The notes: generated from the sequence alone by a model not told the origin. A stretch of DNA of 64,000 bases from Stentor roeselii (GCA_006503475.1 RSEH01000163.1:1-64000), one strand, 5' to 3'. Positions 31,901 to 43,535 are shown, counted from the stretch's first letter. Translations and numbers: made by a program.

Positions 31901-32995
31901 TTTATTGAAATGGGAATCAGACTTAACTTTATAAGTTTCAAAGCTAGACAAGTTTTATATGATTTTTTTTTAAAACACGAAGATACTGAATTTAACACTG
32001 AAGATAAATATGAATTACAAATTTTGATATATTTGATGCATTCAAATCTAAATGCAAATATCAAATCGAAAATCAATATTTGTATCAAGCGATTATTCAA
32101 AAAAGAAATTTTTGAGTTAAAATTAGAGCAAAATTCAAATTTTTATTCGTGTTTTCACAGACAGAAGCTAATAGATTTAAAGGATATGCAATTAAATAAA
32201 ATAAAAACAACTAAATCAGATGGATTTTACATTCATCATTATAGGTCAAATAATTCACAATATGCTATACTTATAAAAAAATATGTTTTAAAAAAAGATT
32301 TAAATGTAAATTTTCGAGAAAAAATAATACAAGAAATTATTAAAGAAGCGAATTGCTATGATGTACTCAACAGAAATACACCAAAAGAATTTTTTATATG
32401 CAAATATTTTGGATGTAATAGCTCAAAGAATAGCTTTTCAGTTGTCATACAAGACTATGGGCAAAATTTAGTTGATTTTATTAAAGAAAACAGAGAAAAT
32501 AAATTTTCTTCAATCATAAATACAAAAATATATAGTATCATTAAGAGTTTGCTAAATTCTTTTATATTTATGGAGACTAAAAATATTTTGCATCGACGAA
32601 TTTGCCCTTCTTCATTTCAGATAGATAAAAACTTTCAGCTAAAACTTAATGATTTTTTATATTCAGCGATAAAACAAGATAATCAATGGCATGAATCTAA
32701 TAAAGCATTACTACCTAAAGGTAACAAAAATTACTTATCCCCAGAAGAAATCAGTAATATAAATGTTTTAAATTTGGAGCAATGTGAAATTTATTCACTG
32801 GGACTAGTGCTTCTTGAACTGATATTTTCTAGGGAGATTTCAGAAATGGTAACAAAATTAGATGATTTATTGGATGAACTCAGAAATACAAAAAATCTCA
32901 AGGGTCTGAAGAAAATTATTAAAATTATGCTATCACCAAATCCAAAAAATCGTTTGAATTTTAGGCTGATTTATGATTCATTAGTAGCATTCTAA
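28929..32995 (+). CDS. WD40-repeat protein with C-terminal pseudokinase; one frame break near 30006
   Basis: About 18 WD40 units (WNI/WNA/WNM ends with LASGS.D) run from about 29110 to 31540. Two frames make up the gene: the first stops at 30036-30038 and the second is open from before 30010 to 32995. The join lies inside one WD40 unit. The text CISFSPNG in frame 1 continues as VATGSFDKTVIVW in the other frame, consistent with one missing base near 30004-30008. The rest is intact, so either a sequencing or assembly error or a very recent break is likely. A protein-kinase fold follows (about 32230-32990): a candidate Lys in YAILIKKY, HRD replaced by HRR and its Asn by Ser (HRRICPSS), DFG replaced by DFL, and LSPEE for the APE region. 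Lack of the catalytic Asp suggests a pseudokinase. WD40 arrays are protein-binding platforms. Confidence 0.75.
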
Positions 32996-33710
32996 TCAAA
33001 TATTAAAGTATAGGGCTTATTGATGCTTTTTCACACTTTAGACTTTAAGATTATGATAATACAATTTAATTTATAGGTTTAAGTATTTTAATAGTGAATT
33101 CATACTAATCATTCATCAATATAGTGAGACTCAATAGAATATATCATCGAAAAAGTATATTTTTTATCCTCTAATAAGTCTCATCGAATATTTACTTAAA
33201 TTGATTGTAATATTCACTATAGATTTCGAGGATGGTATTCTTTCTTATTTAAATAGCCATCTATTCATTTCTCTAATAATTGATTTATGTTCATACTTGA
33301 ATTATGTAAACTAATCACTTAATTGTATTGCTCTTCTAGTAGTTTTATTGTTTTGTTAATCATAGATTTGATCATCAGTATTTTTCGTGTCTTATATATT
33401 ATAAAAATTACATTATCGTATTATTTATTCTATTCTATTAAAAATTACAGATAATTAAGCAGATATATTCTTTTTTCAATGAAAATTAACTTTGCTATCA
33501 ATGTGTTTGCTTTAATCATTTTAAATTCTTTATGGATACTCTAAATATAAAGGCTTGATTTGGATGACTTTTATAGTATCCCAAATTTATCATTGAATGA
33601 ACAATTAAATTTATGATGATCAAACATAGATGTAAGTTGAAATAACAATAAGATAATATATTAATTTTAAAATTTATATAGGTCTATCTTTTAAATTTTA
33701 AAATATATAA
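32996..33710. other. Intergenic region
   Basis: About 700 AT-rich bases between the WD40 gene and M3. I see nothing beyond the promoter-like element before M3. Confidence 0.5.
33681..33695 (+). promoter_or_regulatory. Candidate core promoter element of M3
   Basis: GGTCTATCTTTTAAA, with GTCTAT 29 bases upstream of the M3 ATG. Confidence 0.6.
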
Positions 33711-36700
33711 ATGAATTGTGCCATTTCTTATTCATCAGAAAGTATAAAGAACTTCATCTTACACAGTCCTGACACCCAACGTTTAATAAACGATAAATTG
33801 AATTATACAATCTCAGAAATTAAAAGTATAGTCACCATATCAGTGAGATCCTCAGTTGCATCGGAAGATATTATAAGTTTTGGAGGGATTAAACTTTTCT
33901 ATGACGATTCACTTGATTTGAATGTAAATGTTTCTGGATTGAATCATAAAAAACAACCTTGTGAATATAATGAAAAAAAACTGATACAACAAATATCTGT
34001 ACAACAAATTGAGATTGACACACTCAAGTTGAAATTTGAAAAATTGATTACATTTGCAGGATATTTGTTAGAAGAACAGTGTGAATACTTACAGAGATTG
34101 AGTGATTTTATGATTTCAAGCTCTAGTCCAATTAAAGGAATAAATTTTAAAAATGAAAATCCTACAAATGATGATTTTAGTTCACTTATAAACCATATTA
34201 TTCAAGAAAATTTAGTAGAAGGTTTAAAATCTCTTTTAAAAGAAAGCGAACACGTAATAAATATTACACATAAAAAAAATCAAGAAAATACAGCTTGTGG
34301 ATTGCATTTTGGAAATATTGAAATTATAATTATTCAAGAAACAGAACAACAAAAATTATTAAAAAAAGAAGCAATTTATTACAAGTTATTATTAATATAT
34401 TTAAAAACAGTACTTAAAGAAGAAATAAATACCGATTATAATGCTACAATAAAAAAATATTTTAAAATTTGTGAAAAAGGATTACCTTCGTGTTATTATA
34501 CTGATTTTGTTTCCATAATTGGCTATCAAAATGATGCAATGCTATTTGAATGCATATACGAAGACTTCAAAGGTAGCAAAATTGTAGGAAATTTTATTAA
34601 AGGTCAGATTATTGGTAAAGGAAAGAATTATTTAAGTGATGGAAATTACTTTTGTGGAGATATAATTGAAAATTGCTCTGAGATAGGAAAGATTGTTGAT
34701 TCGAGTAAGAGGATTAGAATAGATTCAAATTTTATTATTGATGAAACCGAACTTTTGGATACTGCTAATCGAATATATAAACTCATTTCTCTTCAAGAAG
34801 AAAGTCAAGTCAATAATAATTACTATGTCAAATCATTAGCTTATTTTTACTATTTTGTTAATCAGACAATCAAAATCACTACTAATTCAAACTTTAGTAA
34901 ACTTCTCAAGTATATTCACAGAAAACTAAATAAAATGCATCTAGCCAAAAAAGAGCTATTCAAAATGATTAATATTTTAATGGAAAGAAAATCAAGAAAA
35001 AAAGTTTTAAATTTAGATCCGAAAGACTATAAACCTATTGAAAATTTAAATAAAGATTTTTGTAATAAATTTGTAAAGACCTATTTGAATCTAAGCACCC
35101 AAGAATTTTCCTCTCTACATAAGCTAAAAAGGGATTTAAAAAATGACTCTAGATATTTAATGATAATTATAAAAAAAAATCTGTCTACTTTTATAATTGA
35201 ATCAATACTTAAAGAATATAATAAAGATTTTAAGCTTCTTACTAAAGAAGGTTTTAAAGAAAATAATAGCCACCAAGAAGAGACTTTTACTTATTTAAGT
35301 TCGATAATCAGAGATGCTGAAGCTGGAACTTCTTTAATTTTTTATGAAATTGATTTTATTTATAGCTCTTTAGATGATTTATTTAACCAAAAATTTTCGG
35401 CTGAAGGAGAAAATGAATACTGTCAAATATTACTCAAAGATTCTCTTTATAAAAAATTCTTAGTTCACAAAAATTTCAAAGTTGTAGTTATAATCAATGA
35501 TGATGACACTATTAATAAGGTGGACTCGCAATTGTTCAACCTTTTTGAAAAACATTACATCGGAATAAATGATATACTTGGAGATGAAAAGTACAAAACT
35601 ATTTCAGATGATCTTAATAATTGGATTAAGCGAATTTTTAATATTTCCATAACAAGTCCAGTAAACGTGACTAGTGTGATTCCTACTTTAAGTAATGATA
35701 CAATATACTTCATGACTCAGCTAACTATAGAAGAAATGAAAAATAAACAGAAAAAATATGAAGATATTTTTCCGATAATTAAGTCAAAGATTATAGAAAT
35801 GTCAAGCTTTGAAATTGTTTTATTATGTAGAGAGAATAAATTAAACAAAGATGAAAAAAAATTCATAATTAGTGAATGGAATAAAAAGAATAATATAACG
35901 TTAGAAGAAAGACTCAAATCTGTCAAGTATAATGACAATAAAAATTTAATTGTCATGACATATGATAAAAGTCTTATTTCGGATAAACTCTCTGAAAATC
36001 TAGGAAAATCATTAAAAATAGTTCAATTAAAAATGATCAATTCTGACCAAGAGTTCAATAAAATTTTAACTTCGTTTGTTGATTCAGTTATCGAAAATAT
36101 TATGCTGCTCGAATTAGATTATTCAAAAGAATATTCATCATTATATAATTTATTAAATATAATTGAATCAGCCATATCAAAATCACATCAAAGAAAAACT
36201 TGCTGTTTCATTCTAAGAATGAGAGTAAATGATAAATTAAGGGATCCGATAAGTTATTTGAAAAATTGGAAATGCATTTTTTATGATTATTTATCTGAAT
36301 TCAATTTAAATATCAATGAGAAATACGTATCAATAGATATACTTAATATAAGGAATATATTAAATTTTTTGAATTTTCGCGAACTTGTTGCTTGTACCTT
36401 GATTGATGCTTTTTCATGCATTAACTATGGATTTTTGAATTACAAAATGCAGTATGAAATAAATTTACATATTAGTAAAGTATGTACAATTCTTAAAAAT
36501 GATCCAGATTTATTTACATGTTTAGTCGATAGAACTTATAGAATCATTTCAGAAGATCAAAATAAATCTATGAATTGGACAAAAAGTATCTTTCAAAATA
36601 AACTTGCTGTTGATGAAGAAGAAAATTCAAAAAAATGTTCTTCATTATTCTTTAGAGAAGAAATTTTGAAATATTTGGCATTATTAATCTATTCTATTGA

Positions 36701-39700
36701 ATCAGACTTAGGGTTTAATTTCATGAAATATACCTCTGATGAAATACCAATACATTTGATTAAAATCATCTGGAAAAAAAAGTTAGAAGCTAAAAATATT
36801 ATCACTCATAAGATATTTACATTAAGAGAACCTACTTTATTAGTCCACACACAGCCAGATATTATCACCCCATTTATTATTGATGAAAGAAAATTATTCG
36901 ATTCATTTTTTGAAAGAAAATTGAAGCAAGGTTTAAATATAAATTTTGATCTTGAAAATGAATTGAATTTTTATATTGAAAGAAATAGCATGATTCTTAA
37001 TATCGAAGAAATAAGAAATTCTGAAGAAGTTTTAAAAATATATATGAAAGACTTTTTGAAGGCTTTGCTAAAATTTAATAATCTTAATGGATATTTGATA
37101 AATATTATTATACAAATACTGTTCAGTTCTAACAATATCCTGAATAATACTAAAAAAATCATTTTTATAAAGGATCATCTTAAAATAATTGAATTATTGA
37201 ATAAAATATATAACAGCATCGATAATCTTGCATTTACTGAAAAAATCTCATTTGAAAAAATTGATAATTTAGTAATCAACTCGGAAAATGAAATAAATGA
37301 AATGCTGAGGAATCTTTTAGAATTATCTTTAGAAATAATATTAGATTCTCAACATGATAAAAAAATACATGAAGCTTATAAAAAAGTTCTTGTTGAAATT
37401 AAGGATCAGATAATCGAAAACAATTTGAAATTAAAGCAAAATATTCTTAAAAAATTGAACTTTTGGATTAGGTTTTTAGACTTTTGTAAAGAAAAAGTTG
37501 ATATTTTGAAGCTATGCGAGGTAATTAAAGATAAAGAATATTTCAAGAATCAAGTTTTTCAATACTTTGTGCATCAAATAATAAATTCTTCAGAAACAAA
37601 AACAAATGAAAAATATTTTCAGTTTTACTTCTACGAACTGATAATGGAAGAACAAGAATATAACTTTAATATCATAGTTTCAAAAATAGAATCGAATGAT
37701 TCATGGAAATTTTCAAATAATCTTATAAAAAAAATTCTAAAAATATCAAATTTGAGTGAAACAATAATAAAATTTGAAATGAATCAAGGTAAAGTTGATT
37801 TATTTACTTCAAATGACTTTAAAGCGCTGGCCAGGATTGATCAGAATATATACATTTCAAAAAGGAACATTTTCAGTGTTTTATTAATGAACGAAATTAA
37901 AAAAATTACTTTAAATGTTAAAACAGATAAAATTATAATACTTTTTAAACGATATTTAATTATACTTGAATCAAAAAATCTTCGATTCAAAGAATTAAGT
38001 CAACTAATCGCATTATCTAGGATTAAATGTATTCTTGATTTTCTTTGCGAAATAATTATAAAAAATGATTGTACTGAAGAAGAAAGTAGTTTTATTCAAG
38101 AAATTATTTTTGTTTTGAATGAGAGAAACATGAAATTATTCTATCTTTATATTGTTAAAATACTAAAATCAAAAAAGAAACTTTCTTTATCAAAAATCGA
38201 AAAAATGATGAATAGGCTTGGGATTAAATCATCTTTAGACTCAGAACATAAATTACCAGAAGATATCGAGATATTTCCTTATTATGATGATGAAACTCAT
38301 GATTTTGAAAAATTAACTGAATATTTAAGAAATATAGAAAAAAACTCAGAATTGATTATTGAGATGATTGAGGACGATTGCAAAAATTCAAAAAAAAGAT
38401 TTATTATTTTGACTGCATTTTTAAATGAATTTTATATCAAACATAGAGAAATTGATTTTAAAAATGAATATACTATAAATTGGTTTAGAGCAAATAAGGA
38501 TAGATTTAGAAAAGCAGGAAATATGTTTGTGGAATTAATTTCAAGGTTAATTCAAAACTTCCCTGATAATTCACCATTGTATTTAAAAATAGAAGAAAAT
38601 TCAAATGAATTCATTAAAAAAATATCAATATGTTTTTATTTGTGCTTTGTTATTGCTTTCAGTACTGATTTAAATCCCTTTTCAAGTATAGTAATAGACA
38701 CAAATGGTTTCGCTAATCTCGAATTATTAAATTCTTATTACATAATCGGTATAGAATCTAATTTTTTATATCAATACCATAAATTTCTTCAGGAAAAATT
38801 TGAATCATATCAAAATAAAGGAGATTATAATTCAGGAACACAGAGTGAAAGTTTTGTAATATGTTCATTCGAATGTGAATTTATTTATGTAATTTCGAAT
38901 TGTGATGGTCCAATAAAGGTAGATATTTGCAGTAACTGTTTTAAAAATATTGGTGGAATAAGTAATAAACTTTGTGAAACAGACAGAGGACACAGATATA
39001 TTACTAAAGAAGAAGCTAAGAGGATAAATAATTCTGTTATTTCAAGAAATCAATCAAATCCTGAAAAAGGATATTTACTAAATATAAATAGTCTCGAGAC
39101 TGTTAATAGAGAGTTAAAAAACCATCTATCAAATGATATATTACTTTTATTTTGTCATTCATTTTTATCTTACTTGTTTTACTCTGATTTTATAGATAAA
39201 GATGCTTTAAAACTACTTATTTCATATAAAGGAGATCAAATGGAAGATGATTTAAATAAAAAAACAGATTCATTATTTTGTAATCTAATAAGATACTTTG
39301 AAGAAAATACCTATTCTCAACTGCTATCAATTATTTCAGAATTACCTAATTTCATAAAAGATTATCCACATCCTTTCTCAGAATTTATAGATAGAGATAA
39401 TTTCGAGAAAAACTTCGAGGATCATTTCTTTAATCCTCATTATATGCACGAGATAAAAAATTCCTACAAAAAGAAACATTCAAGAAAAAGTTACTTTCGT
39501 AAAATTATTGAAGAAAAAGAAATTCCTGAATATGAATTTGCAAGTTATTTCAACATACTATCGGATCCATCTTTAATAAACTTTAACATGAATTTGATTC
39601 CGAAAGAAAAAAGTTTGCACATATTAAACTTTTTCCTTGAAAATAAATCTGGCATTGAATCCTTGAGATTACTTTACCCAATCCTCGAATTTAGTAATTA

Positions 39701-40940
39701 TGCTGTTAAAAAGTTTTCTCTTACTTTATCAAGAAGAGAGTCAGAGGCTAAATCAATAAAAGAGTATATAGATTCAGATGAAAAGCTAAGAACTTTATTC
39801 ATTAAATTTAAAGAATGCTGGAAAATTTTGGATTTGGATTTACAAATTTGTTGTCATCGAATAGAAAAATCTAAGAAGATACAAATCACTGAAAATACAA
39901 AGCTTTGCTATCTTCTCTGTGATCAATATTCATTTGAAGTTTATCAAATATTTGCTGCTATTTCAACATTGATAGAAATTCACAATTCAGTTGTTTCTCT
40001 TGTAAAATCAGATAAAACATCTATGCTGTATTTAGACAACTTGAAGCATGATGATATAGTATCATTTCCTTCAGACCTTGAAAATATATTATCTGAAAAT
40101 TCAATAAATCATATTGAGTATGGAAGGGGCAATGAAATAATTTATAACTTTTATGATTTAAATGAAACTTTTAAAGAACTGATTATCAACAAAAAATTTA
40201 TTGATGAATTCAGCATTCCTTTTATATGTTACGGCTTTGAATTACATTTTATTTATTCTGATCTAATCACAGAAATGAGAAACAGATATCAACAGGAAAA
40301 TCTGAATGAAGATGATGAATTAAAAATAAGAAAAATATCTAAAAATATACTCAAATCCAATACTCAAGATGAAAGTGAAGTAAATTTATTTAAATATTAT
40401 CATATACTTGATAGACTTATAATCTATTTGAAAAATACTGAAGTTAATAGAGAATGGAAAATTAATCAAATTATTTCACAAATGATTCAATTCTATGTTC
40501 CATTGAAGGCTGATGATTATAAGATTTGTGAAGAGATTGGAAACCTGAATATTAAATATTTGAATCATATATATGAAATTATTGAAGAAGATGTTTATTA
40601 TTTAAAGCTAGATGATATATCTGATTTATATAAAAATAAAATTCCTGATTCAGAATTTGCTCAGTTACAACAGTTTGTAAAATTTATTGCTAAGGATTTC
40701 GGTGAAAATTCTATTAAAGAGTTTAGTAATGGATTGAAAAGGTTTATACTCAGAAACATGAATTTCGAGTTAGCTTGTAGTCATCCGATTGCTAAATTTA
40801 TACTTGAGGCTTATTTCAACATGAATATGGCCTCGAATTTAAATATTATCATTTCTAAGTTTCCAAAAGAAATATTCATCAGCCATATTGTGAGTTGTGT
40901 AACCGCAATCGATAATATTATTAACGATAATTTAGAATAA
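33711..40940 (+). CDS. RNF213-like protein with M-family/MORN N-terminus (M3)
   Basis: A 2409-residue single exon. Residues 1-250 match the M1/M2 N-terminal domain (ISFGGIKL, LKLKFEKLITFAG, YYKLLL), then a few MORN-like units to about 345. From about 480 it follows RNF213: IFYEIDFIYSSLDDLFNQ and VVVIINDDDTINK, then LFNLFEKHY (about 540-617), correspond to NLYESLYDALNQ, LIVIEEKDVVYK and LINRLEKHY of the AAA4/5 part. At about 1718-1760, CSFEC, then NCDGPIKVDICSNCFKNIGG, corresponds to the RZ zinc finger (CPNGH, then ECGRPMEQSICIDCHAPIGG). The last 640 residues also follow the RNF213 C-terminal domain, ending FPKEIFISHIVSCVTA. The earlier AAA units with Walker motifs and the RING finger are not seen. 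The RZ His is Cys, and GH further on is GY. RNF213 is a ubiquitin ligase that coats bacteria and lipid droplets. Comparison is from memory, by eye. Confidence 0.8.
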   Translation: MNCAISYSSESIKNFILHSPDTQRLINDKLNYTISEIKSIVTISVRSSVASEDIISFGGIKLFYDDSLDLNVNVSGLNHKKQPCEYNEKKLIQQISVQQIEIDTLKLKFEKLITFAGYLLEEQCEYLQRLSDFMISSSSPIKGINFKNENPTNDDFSSLINHIIQENLVEGLKSLLKESEHVINITHKKNQENTACGLHFGNIEIIIIQETEQQKLLKKEAIYYKLLLIYLKTVLKEEINTDYNATIKKYFKICEKGLPSCYYTDFVSIIGYQNDAMLFECIYEDFKGSKIVGNFIKGQIIGKGKNYLSDGNYFCGDIIENCSEIGKIVDSSKRIRIDSNFIIDETELLDTANRIYKLISLQEESQVNNNYYVKSLAYFYYFVNQTIKITTNSNFSKLLKYIHRKLNKMHLAKKELFKMINILMERKSRKKVLNLDPKDYKPIENLNKDFCNKFVKTYLNLSTQEFSSLHKLKRDLKNDSRYLMIIIKKNLSTFIIESILKEYNKDFKLLTKEGFKENNSHQEETFTYLSSIIRDAEAGTSLIFYEIDFIYSSLDDLFNQKFSAEGENEYCQILLKDSLYKKFLVHKNFKVVVIINDDDTINKVDSQLFNLFEKHYIGINDILGDEKYKTISDDLNNWIKRIFNISITSPVNVTSVIPTLSNDTIYFMTQLTIEEMKNKQKKYEDIFPIIKSKIIEMSSFEIVLLCRENKLNKDEKKFIISEWNKKNNITLEERLKSVKYNDNKNLIVMTYDKSLISDKLSENLGKSLKIVQLKMINSDQEFNKILTSFVDSVIENIMLLELDYSKEYSSLYNLLNIIESAISKSHQRKTCCFILRMRVNDKLRDPISYLKNWKCIFYDYLSEFNLNINEKYVSIDILNIRNILNFLNFRELVACTLIDAFSCINYGFLNYKMQYEINLHISKVCTILKNDPDLFTCLVDRTYRIISEDQNKSMNWTKSIFQNKLAVDEEENSKKCSSLFFREEILKYLALLIYSIESDLGFNFMKYTSDEIPIHLIKIIWKKKLEAKNIITHKIFTLREPTLLVHTQPDIITPFIIDERKLFDSFFERKLKQGLNINFDLENELNFYIERNSMILNIEEIRNSEEVLKIYMKDFLKALLKFNNLNGYLINIIIQILFSSNNILNNTKKIIFIKDHLKIIELLNKIYNSIDNLAFTEKISFEKIDNLVINSENEINEMLRNLLELSLEIILDSQHDKKIHEAYKKVLVEIKDQIIENNLKLKQNILKKLNFWIRFLDFCKEKVDILKLCEVIKDKEYFKNQVFQYFVHQIINSSETKTNEKYFQFYFYELIMEEQEYNFNIIVSKIESNDSWKFSNNLIKKILKISNLSETIIKFEMNQGKVDLFTSNDFKALARIDQNIYISKRNIFSVLLMNEIKKITLNVKTDKIIILFKRYLIILESKNLRFKELSQLIALSRIKCILDFLCEIIIKNDCTEEESSFIQEIIFVLNERNMKLFYLYIVKILKSKKKLSLSKIEKMMNRLGIKSSLDSEHKLPEDIEIFPYYDDETHDFEKLTEYLRNIEKNSELIIEMIEDDCKNSKKRFIILTAFLNEFYIKHREIDFKNEYTINWFRANKDRFRKAGNMFVELISRLIQNFPDNSPLYLKIEENSNEFIKKISICFYLCFVIAFSTDLNPFSSIVIDTNGFANLELLNSYYIIGIESNFLYQYHKFLQEKFESYQNKGDYNSGTQSESFVICSFECEFIYVISNCDGPIKVDICSNCFKNIGGISNKLCETDRGHRYITKEEAKRINNSVISRNQSNPEKGYLLNINSLETVNRELKNHLSNDILLLFCHSFLSYLFYSDFIDKDALKLLISYKGDQMEDDLNKKTDSLFCNLIRYFEENTYSQLLSIISELPNFIKDYPHPFSEFIDRDNFEKNFEDHFFNPHYMHEIKNSYKKKHSRKSYFRKIIEEKEIPEYEFASYFNILSDPSLINFNMNLIPKEKSLHILNFFLENKSGIESLRLLYPILEFSNYAVKKFSLTLSRRESEAKSIKEYIDSDEKLRTLFIKFKECWKILDLDLQICCHRIEKSKKIQITENTKLCYLLCDQYSFEVYQIFAAISTLIEIHNSVVSLVKSDKTSMLYLDNLKHDDIVSFPSDLENILSENSINHIEYGRGNEIIYNFYDLNETFKELIINKKFIDEFSIPFICYGFELHFIYSDLITEMRNRYQQENLNEDDELKIRKISKNILKSNTQDESEVNLFKYYHILDRLIIYLKNTEVNREWKINQIISQMIQFYVPLKADDYKICEEIGNLNIKYLNHIYEIIEEDVYYLKLDDISDLYKNKIPDSEFAQLQQFVKFIAKDFGENSIKEFSNGLKRFILRNMNFELACSHPIAKFILEAYFNMNMASNLNIIISKFPKEIFISHIVSCVTAIDNIINDNLE

Positions 40941-41199
40941 TAAGCTTAGATTTTGTAATTGAATAGAATGAATTAATAGAGATTGGGTGAATATTTGTCT
41001 AATATATTTTAATCATCTAAATAGTTATATCTGAAAGTTATACTGAATTCAAAATATTTATGCAAGTAGCATGGATGGGTTGATTTAAAACTCCGAGCAC
41101 TTAATAAGGCCTCTAAATGATCCTATGATACAAAATTTCAACTTCAAAACTTAAAATTTATAATAAAGAAATGAATTGATGATATTATCGAGAAAACCT

Positions 41200-43250
41200 T
41201 CAAAGTTGTATCAATATTGAAAAACTTATCAAGCATTTCAATAAAATCTTTAAGTAAGATAAATTGCGAAAGAAATATATTTTAAGCTGAATCTCTTCAT
41301 AAAAAAGAATTTCTGAGTTAATTAAGCAAGCCGACTTAATATCTGATGAAATAAAAATATACTTTAGTTATGAAATAAACAGTTTCAATGAAGAAATACT
41401 AAAAAAATCAAAAAAGTGTATGAAATAAACATAGAACTTAAATATAACAAGAATCTGTCGATTTTACTACAAAATGAAAAAGAAGATCTAGATAATCAAA
41501 AGAATCAGAAATCTTTAAACTAAAAGAAGTTATAACTAACAAAGATAATCAAATTAATAAATACTTATAAAAAATTCAAAGTGAAATGTAAACAACAAAA
41601 CTAGAAGATGTTTTTTAACATCATAATCAGAAACTTAAATCTGATCTAAAATTTTATGAAATATAATTGAAGAGCTTGTGGTGATATTAATTTTACTCAA
41701 AGAACTTATCTGTAATAATGAAATAATTCTTTATATCAACCTTCGTAAATCAATGCAGACTTTAACTCATAGATTAGGTAGCGTTAAATTTTTTGTATTT
41801 TTTCCCTCTTTAAGTTGGTAATTGTAATAAAATGTGCGAATGATCTAAAATAATCTCGCTTTTAAAAAGTAAATCGAATTTATAAAGTTTTTTGATGAAA
41901 GAGAATCACAATTGAGTTTAAGTCTCAATATCAGATGCTCATAGCATTTATAAGAACTATTAAAAATAATTAGTTTTATCAAAGATCGAAGCATGCCTCT
42001 TGACAGATGTCCGAAGATTCCGAAAACTAACAAAAAATATATTAATAACATAGTGGGGGCTTAAAAAGATGTGCTTTTCCGGATTTTATTTATAGGGCCT
42101 AATTATCAAGGAAGTGGTAAAAAATTTCACTAAAAGATTGAATAAAATTGAATTTAAAGTTTAATTAGTTACTAGAGTGTTTTATTCAAAGATATGACAT
42201 CCCTTTTAAAACAATATTTGAGATCTTTATCAACTGATCAGCAATCAGCAGACAATTCATTCGGAAAATAAAGATTTTTTTTTCAAGTTACTCGATCTTA
42301 GATTTTTTAATTTTGATTAAAATATACTATTTATAAAAGAAATACCTAAAAATTAATTTGAAGAAAAGTAAAAGAGTAAAAAGATCGCAGTACTTTAGCC
42401 ATTAATATGGCATGAGAAAATCTAAGAGCCTCTATTTTTGGTAAATCGAATACGTTGATGGTTTAGATTATAAATTTGCAAATTTATCATATACCTTCAA
42501 ATCAAACAACAAGTGGTAGATGACATCAAGCATAATTGAAGACTGGCCAATGACAAAAACAAAAAATTAAAAAGACAAACATGGAAAGAGCTTGTTTCTA
42601 GATGTTCTTCAACGCATATCTCTCTAGATCTATTTAGAATTGGGTTAATTTTCATTCCTTTGAATACATATAATCTAATTAACCACAAAATCTGGGGAAT
42701 ATGAAACAATTCAATCCTCACTATCGAAAATATCTTAAATTGTTACTCGTAAAGATAATTTAAATAATTTAAGAGGTTATAAATGTCAATACTGGATAGT
42801 ATTTTATCGATTTTTGATGTATTTGATTGACATTAAATAAAGAATGCATAAAAACTTTTCATAAGCGGGATTTAGTCAAGATAGTATAGAACAGGCCAGC
42901 CAAAGAATGAGAAATTTTTGAGATAGTAAGTATATCCAAAATATTAAAAGTTGTGAGGGCATCTCAGTAGAAAACTTTCTTTCTTTTGATGATGATATGA
43001 TTACTTGAAATTTAATTGATAAAGTTTTAATTAATACAAAATAATTATAAAAGAGCACTTGGATTTTAATAGCAGAGGTACTTAATCCAAGTCAGAATAA
43101 TGATTAAGCTCATATCATTCAGACAAAGAACAAGATTCTCATCCTTAATATTCCTTCATTTACAGCAAAAGTAGCATATATAATTTGCGTAAAATTAGCT
43201 TAATTGAAGTACCAAAACCAGTTTCGTCTATGAGTCTGATTGAAAGTCTA
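41200..43250 (+). pseudogene. Decayed kinesin-14-like gene (coiled coil then motor)
   Basis: Plus-strand pieces in shifting frames follow the order of a C-terminal-motor kinesin. First is coiled-coil text (LKYNKNLSILLQNEKEDLDN, about 41435-41500). A motor entry follows, NLRKSMQTLTHRLGSVKFF (about 41745-41800), like the kinesin-14 neck ..LRG.I.V..R.RP. Then come FFDERESQ (about 41890), a P-loop-like GPNYQGSGK (about 42100), SQRMRNF (about 42900, like the AGSERM switch 2) and ILILNIPSFTAKVAYIICVK (about 43135, like ..LMLVNISPS..N..ETICSLKFA). Stops are frequent in every frame. The individual pieces are weak; the order is the main support. It is clearly not functional. Confidence 0.45.
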
Positions 43251-43513
43251 TTCGCAAAAAGATTATTCTAGAAAGCATCAATCCAAGCAGAATCAATAAT
43301 TACATGTTTTAAGAAATAGTCAAAAGTAATCATTTAAAAAAATTATTAATTCATCAACTCTTTAATATTCAACTAATGTAATTATAAATTCTATTTTCTA
43401 ATTTGATCACAAATTATAGTTACAGTAGAATTTCAAAGCTTCTAAAAATCGGATTAGGTAGTATCTACTCATAATTATAATATAAAAGGAAACAATTGAC
43501 ATATTTTTAAGAA

Positions 43514-43528
43514 TGTCTATATTATAAA
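43514..43528 (+). promoter_or_regulatory. Candidate core promoter element of L1
   Basis: TGTCTATATTATAAA, with GTCTAT 21 bases upstream of the ATG at 43536. It is identical over its core GTCTATATTATAAA to the element before L2. Confidence 0.6.
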
Positions 43529-43535
43529 TTCAAAG

